Virus record (IMG/VR): IMGVR_UViG_3300012003_000002
Coordinates: 33,562-97,561 of that record
DNA: 64,000 nucleotides
Origin: a virus
Direction: 5' to 3' (one strand)
Part shown: piece after piece, positions 50,918 to 59,914 of the stretch
Layout: the number at the start of each line of letters is the position of its first letter
Numbering within the stretch: the first letter of the stretch is position 1
The notes under the pieces: model-generated
Databases searched by the model: none
The model's input: the letters and a program-made list of their open reading frames with translations, nothing else
What the model was told of the DNA's origin: nothing
Made by a program: the position numbers and the translations under genes

Positions 50918-51325
50918 ATGAAAAAATATTTAGTAGGGGTATATGGTTCGTTAAGATCTGGAATGAGTAACCATCAATATTATTTATCTAATTCTGAATA
51001 TAAAGGAATATTTTCAACAGAACCTGAATATACTTTACATTCATTAAGTTATTATCCAGGATTGAAATTAAATGGTAATACTTCTGTTGTAATGGAAGTT
51101 TATGAAGTAGATGAAGAAACTTTAAATACTTTAAATAGATTAGAAGGTTATCGTCCTAATGAAAAATCAACTTTCTATGATAGAATTGAAATTAATACCC
51201 CTTGGGGTAAAGCTTTTACATATATTTATGTAAATGAATTATCTAAAGATTCTATTGTAGAATCTGGGGATTGGTGTGAATATAAAAATAAAGAAAAATC
51301 GTGGTTTAGTGTCACAAATAATTAA
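50918..51325 (+). CDS. Gamma-glutamylcyclotransferase (GGCT/BtrG-like)
   Basis: A 135-residue protein with the substrate loop VYGSLRSGMSNH near residue 8, YYPGLKLNG, and a catalytic-type Glu in NTLNRLEGYRP, followed by FYDRIEI. It would release 5-oxoproline from gamma-glutamyl amides. Adjacent amidoligase and amidotransferase genes indicate that the substrate is a product of this cluster, as with BtrG in butirosin synthesis. Confidence 0.5.
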   Translation: MKKYLVGVYGSLRSGMSNHQYYLSNSEYKGIFSTEPEYTLHSLSYYPGLKLNGNTSVVMEVYEVDEETLNTLNRLEGYRPNEKSTFYDRIEINTPWGKAFTYIYVNELSKDSIVESGDWCEYKNKEKSWFSVTNN

Positions 51326-51330
51326 AAAAT

Positions 51331-52026
51331 ATGAATAATATAAAAAAAATCGCTATTGTGGGACATTTCACTGGTGAAAATAGTTTTGGAATTTCTAAAC
51401 CATATCTATTCTTTTGGCAACGATTTGGAGAAGTATCTCTAATTTCACCATTTGAGAAACACGTAAGAGATGTGGATTTATTAGTAATGCCAGGTGGTCA
51501 AGATGTTGATCCTTATCGATATTTATCACCAGATGAAGACACTCATCTATATGTAGGTACACCTTGTATGCAAAAAGAGAGATTTGATAGATTTCTATTA
51601 CCTAAGTATATGGATGCAAATATTCCAATATTTGGTACTTGTCGTGGTATGCAATCAATGTATGTAACATTTGGTGGTAAACTTAATCAACATATGTCAC
51701 ATGAAACTAATCCTTCTAATGATGGTGGAAAATTAATGCACGGAATTAATTTTGAAAATCAACATATTGTTCCAGGATTTACAGAAATTACTCAACATAA
51801 ACCTGGTGAATATAAAATAAATAGTAGACATCATCAAACTGTAAATAAAGAAACTAAACCAGAAATTGTAACAATTCTTGCTAGACATAATACAGACGAT
51901 GAAATTGAATTTGCAACTACATTTCCATTTTATCCTTGTCATATGACACAGCATCATGTAGAGGACACATCAGATCCTGCTACAGTATTCTTAATCAATC
52001 ATTTATTAAATTTAAATAATAAATAA
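51331..52026 (+). CDS. Class I glutamine amidotransferase-like hydrolase (peptidase C26 type)
   Basis: A 231-residue protein with DLLVMPGGQDVDPYRY and the nucleophile elbow FGTCRGMQSMYVTFGG, then a His in NSRHHQTVNK. Such enzymes cleave gamma-glutamyl amides. A second, more distant one is at 53292. The stop overlaps the next start. Confidence 0.5.
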   Translation: MNNIKKIAIVGHFTGENSFGISKPYLFFWQRFGEVSLISPFEKHVRDVDLLVMPGGQDVDPYRYLSPDEDTHLYVGTPCMQKERFDRFLLPKYMDANIPIFGTCRGMQSMYVTFGGKLNQHMSHETNPSNDGGKLMHGINFENQHIVPGFTEITQHKPGEYKINSRHHQTVNKETKPEIVTILARHNTDDEIEFATTFPFYPCHMTQHHVEDTSDPATVFLINHLLNLNNK

Positions 52027-52442
52027 TGAAAGAACAAAAAGTAATTCTAGAAACAGCTAAATTAGCTAAAGAAAAAGGTTTTGATTGGGATTGTGACCAC
52101 TATTTTATAAAAGAAGACAATAGCTTAACAAAAGCTATGTATTATGAAATGGATATTAATAATAAAACTATTGATGATGATAGTGGCTATTTTAGTTCTA
52201 TACCTTTATGTGTAGCACCAACACAAGCTTTACTTGCTAAATGGTTAAGAGAAGTATATGGGTTAGAATTATTTATTCATAAATTTAAACCTAATGATGC
52301 TTATCCTAAAGGGTATTATTGTGTATCTAAGCCATTAACATATTATAGTAATGAGATGAAAGATTGGATATTTACTAATTTCAAAACTTACGAAGAAGCT
52401 TTAGAAGTAGGTCTTCAAGAAGCACTTAAATTAATAAAATAA
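52026..52442 (+). CDS. Protein of 138 residues in the amide cluster, unknown
   Basis: Helical and basic; contains PLCVAPTQALLAKWLREVYGLELFI. Proteins with this WLRE..G...I pattern occur widely in phages without a known function. It overlaps the previous gene's stop and is two bases from the ATP-grasp gene. Confidence 0.5.
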   Translation: MKEQKVILETAKLAKEKGFDWDCDHYFIKEDNSLTKAMYYEMDINNKTIDDDSGYFSSIPLCVAPTQALLAKWLREVYGLELFIHKFKPNDAYPKGYYCVSKPLTYYSNEMKDWIFTNFKTYEEALEVGLQEALKLIK

Positions 52443-52443
52443 T

Positions 52444-53295
52444 ATGAATAAATTAAAAAAATATAAGTTATACAGGAGTTTAGTTTTATCGAGACATCCA
52501 TCTCACTCTATTTTAAGAGCTAAAAATCAAACATTACCATTATTACCATTTAGATCTGTAATAAGACTTGGATCGTCAACAGAATCTGATGGTAGATTGG
52601 AAATAAATACTGCAGAAGCAGTTAAAAATTCCGCTTCTAAACTGTTAATGAAACAAAAGTTTTCTGAAGCTGATGTTAAAACTGCTAATTGGTGGAAATT
52701 GTTAGCAAATGGTGAAGTATTTAATGGTGTAACTGGTAATACTACAAATGGTAATAATCATCATTTTGAAGATTTACCATTTCCTTTAGTAGCAAAATCT
52801 CACTTTGGTTCAAGAGGTATTGGTAATACTAAATTTAATACTATAGAAGAATTAAAAGCTTGGTTACCAAATAAAAATCTTAATAATTATATATTTGAAA
52901 AGTTTGTTAAAATGACTAGAGAATATAGATTACACATAACTAAATTTGGATGTTTCTATACTTGTAGAAAATTAGTTAAAAATGATGCTCCTGAAGATAC
53001 TTGGCAAAAACACGATGATGTTTGTAATTGGGTATTAGAAGAAAATCCATCATTTAAGAAACCTAAGAATTGGGATAGTATTGTTGCAGATTGTATTAAA
53101 GCAAAAGATGCTTTAGGATTAGATATTTGTGCATTTGACGTAGGTGTTCAAGGTGCTAAATATGGTATTGAAAGAGAAAATCCTGAATGGGTTATATTTG
53201 AATCGTGTAGCGCACCATCATTTGGTGATATAACAAGTCAAAAATATATAGAAATCTTACCAAAATTATTAATAGATAAATATAATAACAAATGA
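52444..53295 (+). CDS. ATP-grasp ligase (phiEco32-type)
   Basis: A 283-residue protein. The ATP-grasp parts are PLVAKSHFGSRGIGNTKF (Lys and Gly-rich loop) near residue 118, IFEKFVKMTREYRLHI (adenine and Arg) near 155 and FESCSAPSFGDITSQ near 257 (metal-binding acid/Asn site). The enzyme should join an amine to a carboxylate via an acyl phosphate. It overlaps the next gene by four bases, in the amide cluster. Confidence 0.5.
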   Translation: MNKLKKYKLYRSLVLSRHPSHSILRAKNQTLPLLPFRSVIRLGSSTESDGRLEINTAEAVKNSASKLLMKQKFSEADVKTANWWKLLANGEVFNGVTGNTTNGNNHHFEDLPFPLVAKSHFGSRGIGNTKFNTIEELKAWLPNKNLNNYIFEKFVKMTREYRLHITKFGCFYTCRKLVKNDAPEDTWQKHDDVCNWVLEENPSFKKPKNWDSIVADCIKAKDALGLDICAFDVGVQGAKYGIERENPEWVIFESCSAPSFGDITSQKYIEILPKLLIDKYNNK

Positions 53296-54275
53296 ATCCA
53301 GAATTAATAGAAAAAATAAATCAATATAATATAAATTATAATACTAAAAAAGAAATTGTTCATTCATTTTTAAATAGTTCTATTTCAGGATCCTTATATT
53401 CTGAAATAGAAGGAGATAGTATGAGTGATAAAATAGAAACTATTTATCATTATTTAAATAATATAGTTAAAGAACCAGAAATAAAACAAACTTTAAATAT
53501 TGTAATTGCAGATGATGCTTCATCTTTATATTATGTATCATATTTAAATGAAAAATATGAAGTTATTGTTCATAAAACAAAAGATGTAAAAGATGTAAAA
53601 GATATTGATTTAGTGTTATTTACAGGTGGTGAAGATGTTAATCCTGCACATTATGGTGAAAATGTTGGTAAATTTACAAGTATTAATAAATCTAGAGATG
53701 ATAAAGAAATAGATACTTTTTATAGATTTAGAGAACATTCTTTATTATTAGGGATATGTCGAGGAAATCAGTTATTAACGGTTTTAAGTGGTGGTAAATT
53801 AATTCAACATGTAGAAGGTCATGGTAGAGATCATTCAATGATTTTAAACAATAGAATGAAATATAACATTACTTCTTCACATCACCAAATGATATATCCT
53901 TTTGATTTAAATGAGAAAAGTTATGAATTAATTGCTTATTCTGAATATTTTCAAAGTAAAACATATCTTAATGGAGATAATAAAGAAGTTGAATTATCAA
54001 AAAACTTTTTAGAACCTGAAATTGTTTATTATAAAAATACAAATGCATTATGTATTCAAGGTCATCCTGAATGGAGTCATTGTGAAAGAAGAACTTCTTC
54101 AATGTGTTTAAATTTAATTGATAAATATTTGAAAGAATTTAAAAAATCAAAAGAATTAAATACTTCACTCCATTCTCAAATATTATCAATTCCTTTAAAA
54201 TCTCAATGGGACGATAATGATGATCATTATGATGATAATGAAAAATATTATGAAGAAGAAAACTTACCACTTTAA
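53292..54275 (+). CDS. Second class I amidotransferase-like hydrolase with helical extension
   Basis: A 327-residue protein. The C26-type core runs from DLVLFTGGEDVNPAHYG to LGICRGNQLLTVLSGG (nucleophile Cys) and IQGHPEWSH (His and Glu). An N-terminal helical domain (residues 1-65) and an acidic tail (DDNDDHYDDNEKYYEEENLPL) are extra. The paralog at 51331 lacks these. It precedes the COOH-NH2 ligase gene. Confidence 0.5.
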   Translation: MNPELIEKINQYNINYNTKKEIVHSFLNSSISGSLYSEIEGDSMSDKIETIYHYLNNIVKEPEIKQTLNIVIADDASSLYYVSYLNEKYEVIVHKTKDVKDVKDIDLVLFTGGEDVNPAHYGENVGKFTSINKSRDDKEIDTFYRFREHSLLLGICRGNQLLTVLSGGKLIQHVEGHGRDHSMILNNRMKYNITSSHHQMIYPFDLNEKSYELIAYSEYFQSKTYLNGDNKEVELSKNFLEPEIVYYKNTNALCIQGHPEWSHCERRTSSMCLNLIDKYLKEFKKSKELNTSLHSQILSIPLKSQWDDNDDHYDDNEKYYEEENLPL

Positions 54276-54293
54276 TAAAAATTATAAAAACAT

Positions 54294-54623
54294 ATGAAAA
54301 TTAAAAATATAACTTTAGGTACAGATCCAGAATTATTTCTACAAAAAGATAATAAAATTATTTCAGCAATTGGTAAAATTGGGGGATCTAAATCAGAGCC
54401 TCAAGCTATTTCGGAAGATGGTCATTTTATTCAAGAAGATAATGTTGCAATTGAATATAATATACCACCTTGTACAACGATTACTGATTGGATATATCAT
54501 AATAATTTTGTTAAAGATTATTTAGAAGTATTAGTTTCTGGAATGGGTTGTACATTAGCAATTCAACCTTCTGCTACATTAGATGAATCTGAGTTAGATA
54601 ACGATATTGCAAAATTAGCTGGT
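54294..54623 (+). CDS. COOH-NH2 ligase type 2 (phiEco32-like), exon 1
   Basis: Encodes MKIKNITLGTDPELFLQKDN to KLAG (110 residues). DPELFL, GKIGGSK and EDNVAIEYNIPP match the family start (amidoligase, glutamine-synthetase-like fold). The frame then meets a stop six codons on, in intron sequence. Joined after GGT at 54623 to TGT at 55686, it gives KLAG-CEPDFDVW, as expected for this family, and a 270-residue product. Confidence 0.5.
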
Positions 54624-54719
54624 GAGTCATTGCCGTCTTAGTTAGAAATAACTATTATAATTAACGAACAAAAACGGTGAATAAATATTCATAATTATTA
54701 TAAAATAACTACCAAAATA

Positions 54720-54751
54720 TTAGGATTTGTCATTAAAATTTCGTATATTGC
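54720..54751 (+). promoter_or_regulatory. Promoter of the intron-encoded endonuclease
   Basis: TTAGG, 19 bases, TATATTGC (one change from TAnnTTTG), 24 bases before ATG 54775. The spacer shares TTGTCAT with that of 63799-63830. Confidence 0.5.
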
Positions 54752-54774
54752 ATAAATTTAAAAAGTGTAATAAT

Positions 54775-55503
54775 ATGAAAAAATATATTTCAAATGAAAA
54801 TTATTTTGAGGAAATTGATTGTGATTTAAAAGCTTATTTATTAGGCTTTTTTCTTGCTGATGGGTGCATCACAATGAATAGTGGTTGTAAAAATAGTTAT
54901 AAACTTTCAATAAATATTTCAGAAATAGATAAAGAACTTGTTAAACTTTATCAAAAAACAATATGTCCAAATAATAAAATAATTATTAGTAATTATACCA
55001 AAGGTGCTGTAAATAGAAAACCTACTTGGCAAATTAAATGGACATCTAATAAAATGAAAATAGATTTAGAAAAATTTAATATATCTTTAAGAAAAACAAA
55101 TGATTTAACGTTTGAATTTCCTTTTGATAAATTAGAAACAAAATTTCATTTTTCATTTATTAGAGGATTTTTTGATGGAGATGGTTGTTTATCTTATGAA
55201 AAAGATAAAATAGGTTTTAAATTTTTATTTTACGCAACATCTAAATTATTTTTAGAACAAATTGGAGAATTATTTCAAAATGAATTTGGAATAAAATATT
55301 CAATTTCTGGAGTAAAAAAGAAAAATTTAATACTATATAGTTTAAGTTTTAATTCTAATCAAAAGAGAAAGTCTTTTATAGAAAAAGTATATAATAAAAT
55401 GTATACAAATTCAGAATTCTCATTAGATAGAAAAAGATTAAAAATTGAAAGTTATTTAAATACCGTGCTAAACAAAGAAATTAAAAAATCTTTGTCAGTG
55501 TAA
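54775..55503 (+). CDS. LAGLIDADG homing endonuclease (in intron)
   Basis: A 242-residue protein with two LAGLIDADG motifs, AYLLGFFLADGCI near residue 17 and SFIRGFFDGDGCL near 128, so it should act as a monomer. ATG 54775 is chosen because it follows its own promoter; an upstream non-ATG start would overlap that promoter. It should cut the intronless ligase allele and drive intron spread. Confidence 0.5.
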   Translation: MKKYISNENYFEEIDCDLKAYLLGFFLADGCITMNSGCKNSYKLSINISEIDKELVKLYQKTICPNNKIIISNYTKGAVNRKPTWQIKWTSNKMKIDLEKFNISLRKTNDLTFEFPFDKLETKFHFSFIRGFFDGDGCLSYEKDKIGFKFLFYATSKLFLEQIGELFQNEFGIKYSISGVKKKNLILYSLSFNSNQKRKSFIEKVYNKMYTNSEFSLDRKRLKIESYLNTVLNKEIKKSLSV

Positions 55504-55685
55504 CGCATAGGAGTTGATCCATAATTTAAGACACATTTAGTGTCTTTTTTTATGACTAAAATATTCCCACGAGTGTTCGTCACCTAACTGTCTGTAAGAT
55601 AAAAGGTGAAAATATATGCTGAGCTATAGTGAGTGAATGTAGCTATAGAACTAGAGGATAAAAAGCCTTTAGGATAACAAAACTG

Positions 55686-56168
55686 TGTGAACCAGATTTT
55701 GATGTATGGAATGAATGTATTAATACACCTGCTAATTTAAGTTTAACTAGTATGCGAAGTGCTGGAGGACATATTTCAATAGGTTGGGATAATCCTACTC
55801 AAGAACAACAACTTGATATGGTTAAAGCGATGGATGCTACAGTTGGTTTAGAATCTGTATTATTAGATTTTGATACAGAACGTAAAAAACTTTATGGTAA
55901 AGCAGGTTGTTTTAGATTCCGTGAATATGGAATTGAATACAGAAGTTTATCTAATTTCTGGATTAAATCTGACGAATCTTTACAATGGTCGTGGAATACT
56001 ACAATGAAAGCAATTGATTTAATTAATTCTAATAAAATTGAAGAAGTTAAAGAATTAGGTATTTATATTGTAGAAGCAATTAATACAAATAATAAAGAAC
56101 TTGCTCAAGAATTATTAAATAAAATTGAAGTAATTACTAATATTAAAACAAAGGTTTTAAATAAATAA
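55686..56168 (+). CDS. COOH-NH2 ligase type 2 (phiEco32-like), exon 2
   Basis: Encodes CEPDFDVWNECINTPA..., then SMRSAGGHISIGW, YGKAGCFRFREYGIEYRSLSNFW, the metal- and substrate-binding part of the fold (160 residues). The first internal ATG is at 55752, so an unspliced message would give a truncated, inactive protein. Splicing to exon 1 at 54623 keeps the frame. Confidence 0.5.
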   Translation, partial: CEPDFDVWNECINTPANLSLTSMRSAGGHISIGWDNPTQEQQLDMVKAMDATVGLESVLLDFDTERKKLYGKAGCFRFREYGIEYRSLSNFWIKSDESLQWSWNTTMKAIDLINSNKIEEVKELGIYIVEAINTNNKELAQELLNKIEVITNIKTKVLNK

Positions 56169-56178
56169 AAATTAAAAA

Positions 56179-58098
56179 ATGGTAAAAATAATTCTAATAT
56201 TAGCATTATTACAGTATATATATAACTTTATATTTGGTTATAAATTAAATATATTAAGTTGTGGAATTTTTGGACAAGCTACAAACAAATCTAAAAATTT
56301 AGATGTTAATGGTGTTCATATCTTAGGAATATATAATATAGAAAGAGGTAAAATGTCTTGTGGATTATCTTGGGATGGAGATATACAGTACGGTCTTGGT
56401 TTAGATAAATTATATACAGATTTTATTATAGACAGAGAAATTAAACCTACTAAAATTCCTATTATGATTGGTCATACTAGACAACCTAGTTATGGTTTTG
56501 CAATTACTGAAGATAATGCACATCCATTTGGATTTGGAACAAGTAAAAATAAAGAAGGTTATGAAATGATTTTCTGTCATAATGGTACTTTAAAAAATCA
56601 TAAAGAATTAGCTAAAAAATATGATATTGACTTATCTGAAAAAATTCAAAAACAATCACATGGAGGTCATTTTTATGAAACAACTCGTGATAAAATTGAT
56701 AGTGAAATATTAGGAGAAATATTATATAAAACAAAAAAATTTCACATTTTAAGTGAATATATTGGAGCTGCTGCTTTAGCTTGGACTTGGATAGATGAAC
56801 CAAATAAATTATATTTATGGTCTGGTGCATCTAAACAAACACAAGGATCTGTTATAGTTACTGAAATAGAAGAAAGACCTATGAATGTTTATTGTAAAAA
56901 TGAAAATAATATGTTTTTTTCATCTATACAGGATAGTTTAACTGTTTTAGGAGCATCTAAGAAAAATGATTTACAAATAGATTATAATACTGTTTATATT
57001 ATTACAGATGGTGATTTTACAAATGCTGAAAAACATAAAGTTAGTCGGCTGCAGGCAGGACAAAACGAAATTGTTACATATAATACAAAATATAACCATT
57101 ACGGTAATGAATTTTGTGACTGGGATAACTATGAAGATGTAAGAGAAAAAAATAAAAATGTTAGAACTACTATTGATACAGAAAGTACTAATACTTCAAT
57201 GACAAATTTACATAACGATAAACCAATTCGAGCTATTGTAGATTATAATGGTAAAGTATATTCTAAAAGTTTAAGATATTGGGAAAATGGATCTCTTATA
57301 AATGGTATTTATGTTTATATTAAAAATTGGGGTTTTAAATTTACAGGAAATGATTCTTTTGTATCAGGTAATTTTATTAAAAACATAAAAGGTTTATCTT
57401 TTAATTATATAACAGGTACTTTTAATTATAATATATTAAATACAGAAGGGTTTATTCCATTTAAAAAAGATATTGATAATATACAATTTCATTATTTTAT
57501 AAATGGTGTTTTATTAAAAACTTCTGAAGATTATAATAGAGCAGTTATTCTACAAAAAGAATTAAAAGTACCAATTAAATATATTAATCATCAAATATTA
57601 TCTCATATTTCTAAACATCCTATAATTGATATGGATCCTACAAAAACAGTATCTATTGCAATGTTAGATGGTAAATCTTTTACTGGAAATATAACAGAAT
57701 TAGGTTTTGAAAAAATATATTATTTTACTAATGGAATATTAACAAAATGGGTTAAAAGAGAAGATTTGATAATTAAAAAAGAAACTCCTGTTATAATGTT
57801 ACCTGCTGTTATAGAATCAAGTAAATTTGATAAAGAATTATTTGATAATTCTATTAAATCTATTGAAACTTTTGAAAAAAATATTAGAATAGAAGATATT
57901 GCTAAAGAATTGGAAGATGAAACTTTTATAAAAGAATTGATTATGGAATCTTTTGAAAGACATTCTGAAGAAGTATCTGAAACAATTATTGAACTTTCTG
58001 ATTGGAAAGAAAATGAAATTGTTAAAACAGCTTTAAATACATTAAATTTAATAAGTCATACATTAAAAGACTTTGTTGAAAAACCTAATAAAAAATAA
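56179..58098 (+). CDS. Class II glutamine amidotransferase with N-terminal leader
   Basis: A 639-residue protein. Residues 28-230 are an Ntn glutaminase: CGIFG (Cys28 nucleophile), GHTRQPSYGF, FCHNGTLKNH and DSEILGEILY. The Cys must become N-terminal, yet here it is preceded by a hydrophobic 27-residue leader (ILILALLQYIYNFIF) and no start codon lies directly before it. A cleaved propeptide, as in some PurF enzymes, or a signal sequence is implied. The C-terminal 400 residues match no family I know. It should supply ammonia to a ligase of the cluster. Confidence 0.5.
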   Translation: MVKIILILALLQYIYNFIFGYKLNILSCGIFGQATNKSKNLDVNGVHILGIYNIERGKMSCGLSWDGDIQYGLGLDKLYTDFIIDREIKPTKIPIMIGHTRQPSYGFAITEDNAHPFGFGTSKNKEGYEMIFCHNGTLKNHKELAKKYDIDLSEKIQKQSHGGHFYETTRDKIDSEILGEILYKTKKFHILSEYIGAAALAWTWIDEPNKLYLWSGASKQTQGSVIVTEIEERPMNVYCKNENNMFFSSIQDSLTVLGASKKNDLQIDYNTVYIITDGDFTNAEKHKVSRLQAGQNEIVTYNTKYNHYGNEFCDWDNYEDVREKNKNVRTTIDTESTNTSMTNLHNDKPIRAIVDYNGKVYSKSLRYWENGSLINGIYVYIKNWGFKFTGNDSFVSGNFIKNIKGLSFNYITGTFNYNILNTEGFIPFKKDIDNIQFHYFINGVLLKTSEDYNRAVILQKELKVPIKYINHQILSHISKHPIIDMDPTKTVSIAMLDGKSFTGNITELGFEKIYYFTNGILTKWVKREDLIIKKETPVIMLPAVIESSKFDKELFDNSIKSIETFEKNIRIEDIAKELEDETFIKELIMESFERHSEEVSETIIELSDWKENEIVKTALNTLNLISHTLKDFVEKPNKK

Positions 58099-58099
58099 A

Positions 58100-59914
58100 A
58101 TGAGTGCTGAAAAAAAAGTAATTACAATAAAAGGAGAAGAGTTATCTATTTCTCAATGTAGAAAATTTAATAAACTTTATTATAAAATAGGAGATATTAA
58201 TATTCAAAATTCAGGAGATTGTTATTTAATTAATGGTAAATGTTATCGAGAAGAAACAGGATTAGTTGTTTATAATTATAGTATGAAAGAATATGTTATT
58301 TTAGATAATACAGTAATTCGAGGAATTATTGATATTATAGAAGATACGTTGATAATTGGTTATTTTAATAATAATATTAAATATTCTAAAATAGTAGATA
58401 AAAATAATAATAGTTTTTATTTATTTAATCCAGAAAATTTTAAAGATAATAAAGAATATAGAGAACAATTATCTTCTGGAAATTTTTATCATATATCAAG
58501 ACTTCCATCATATAAATTTAATAGATTATTATTTCCAAGTAAAGATTACAAATATAGTTTACCATATGACTCAAAGGGAATTATAGGAAATAATTTAAAG
58601 AATTATAATGAAAATTACAATCCTGAAATTTCAAAAAGTATTAAGAATTATGCACCTCTATTAGAGAATTTATCATTTGGTTTAGAATTTGAAACAACTA
58701 AAGGATTTATTCCAAACAGAATTCTTAATAAATATGGATTAATTCCTTTAAGAGATGGTTCTATATCTGGTATTGAATATGTTACAGTTCCTATGCAAGG
58801 TGAAAAAGGATTACAATGTACTTCTGATATTCTTAAAGTATTAAAAGAAAGAACTGAATATAATGATGATACTTGTTCATTACATTTACATTTAGGTAAT
58901 GTTCCAAGAACAAAAGAATTTATATTAGCATTTTTTAAAGTGGGTATGAAAATTCAAGATGAAATATTTGAAATGTTTCCTTTGTATAAAAAATATAATT
59001 ATCATATTAAGAATAAAAATTATTCTGCACCATTACCAACTTTTGAAATTTTATCACAATTAGATCCTAGTATTAATTCAAGTAATATAGATGAAAATTT
59101 TGGAGTATTGTATAAATATTTATCAATGGGTCAAGATTTTAAATCTGTTGATAACGATCTTAATAATGTTTTAAGTCATCCAGCAGATCCAAATGGTAAT
59201 CAAAAGTGGAATATAAAATTTCGATATTATTTGTATAATATAATCCCGTTAATATTTGGTAATAAGCAAACTATTGAATTTAGAATTCATACTCCTACTT
59301 ATGATGTAAATAAAATATTTCCATTTATATTTATGAATAGTTTAATAGTTAATTTTACAATAAGAAATCAAGAAAATATTTTAAAAAACAAATCTTTTTT
59401 AAAAGAATTTGATATAACTGATATTTTATATAATCAAATTGAAATATATAATATTTCAAATAAAAGTCAATTTCGAGATTTAATTTATGAATATATTGAA
59501 AAAAGAAAAAATCATTGTGAAAAACAGATTTTAAAAGGAAATATTTTAGGTACTGAATCTGAAATACCAGCTCCAACTAATATTAATTGGTTAAATACTC
59601 AAGTAATTAAGAAAAATCCTTATTTAGATTCATATGTTGAACCACCTTCATATATAAAGAAATCATATACAATTAAAAAAACACCTGTAGTTAAAAAAGT
59701 TGATAATAATCCTGGAGATGTTGATGAATTATTACATACTGTAAAAAATTCTATATATAGTATAGGTAATATAAATTTTAATAATATACAGTATAATACT
59801 TCTACAGGTTTTATTAGTTATTCTGATGCAGTTTTTTTAGATAATCCTGTAATAATAGATAAAATAGAAAAAGTAGAACCTATAAAACAAGAATCAAATG
59901 ATCTCCCTTTCTAA
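58100..59914 (+). CDS. Amidoligase-family enzyme (Amidoligase_2 type)
   Basis: A 604-residue protein. The catalytic region is at residues 195-450: SFGLEFETTKGF (metal-binding Glu pair), LRDGSISGIEYVT, CSLHLHLGNVPR, KFRYYLYNIIPLIF and TIEFRIHTPTYD. The N-terminal 190 residues are beta-rich and novel to me. ATG 58100 is chosen; the longer frame starts with TTG and overlaps the amidotransferase gene. Amidoligases use ATP to join amines to glutamyl-type carboxylates. Confidence 0.5.
   Translation: MSAEKKVITIKGEELSISQCRKFNKLYYKIGDINIQNSGDCYLINGKCYREETGLVVYNYSMKEYVILDNTVIRGIIDIIEDTLIIGYFNNNIKYSKIVDKNNNSFYLFNPENFKDNKEYREQLSSGNFYHISRLPSYKFNRLLFPSKDYKYSLPYDSKGIIGNNLKNYNENYNPEISKSIKNYAPLLENLSFGLEFETTKGFIPNRILNKYGLIPLRDGSISGIEYVTVPMQGEKGLQCTSDILKVLKERTEYNDDTCSLHLHLGNVPRTKEFILAFFKVGMKIQDEIFEMFPLYKKYNYHIKNKNYSAPLPTFEILSQLDPSINSSNIDENFGVLYKYLSMGQDFKSVDNDLNNVLSHPADPNGNQKWNIKFRYYLYNIIPLIFGNKQTIEFRIHTPTYDVNKIFPFIFMNSLIVNFTIRNQENILKNKSFLKEFDITDILYNQIEIYNISNKSQFRDLIYEYIEKRKNHCEKQILKGNILGTESEIPAPTNINWLNTQVIKKNPYLDSYVEPPSYIKKSYTIKKTPVVKKVDNNPGDVDELLHTVKNSIYSIGNINFNNIQYNTSTGFISYSDAVFLDNPVIIDKIEKVEPIKQESNDLPF

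Larger units (their letters stand above)
54624..55685 (+). other. Intron, probably group I, carrying a LAGLIDADG gene
   Basis: Boundaries are chosen by protein homology (GCEPDF) and group I rules: exon ends in U (GCTGGT) and intron ends in G (AAACTG). The exon UGGU can pair with intron GCCG eight bases in, with a U-G pair at the splice site (P1). The 3' part (55504-55685) is a gene-free structured stretch with GACTA and TAGTG segments that could form P7. The core helices are not fully resolved by eye. Confidence 0.5.

Noticed and set aside
54624-55685. Group II intron instead of group I
   Set aside because: A GTGAG occurs near the 5' side, but no domain V-like hairpin is seen before the 3' end, the encoded protein is LAGLIDADG rather than a reverse transcriptase, and U/G boundaries with P1 pairing fit group I.
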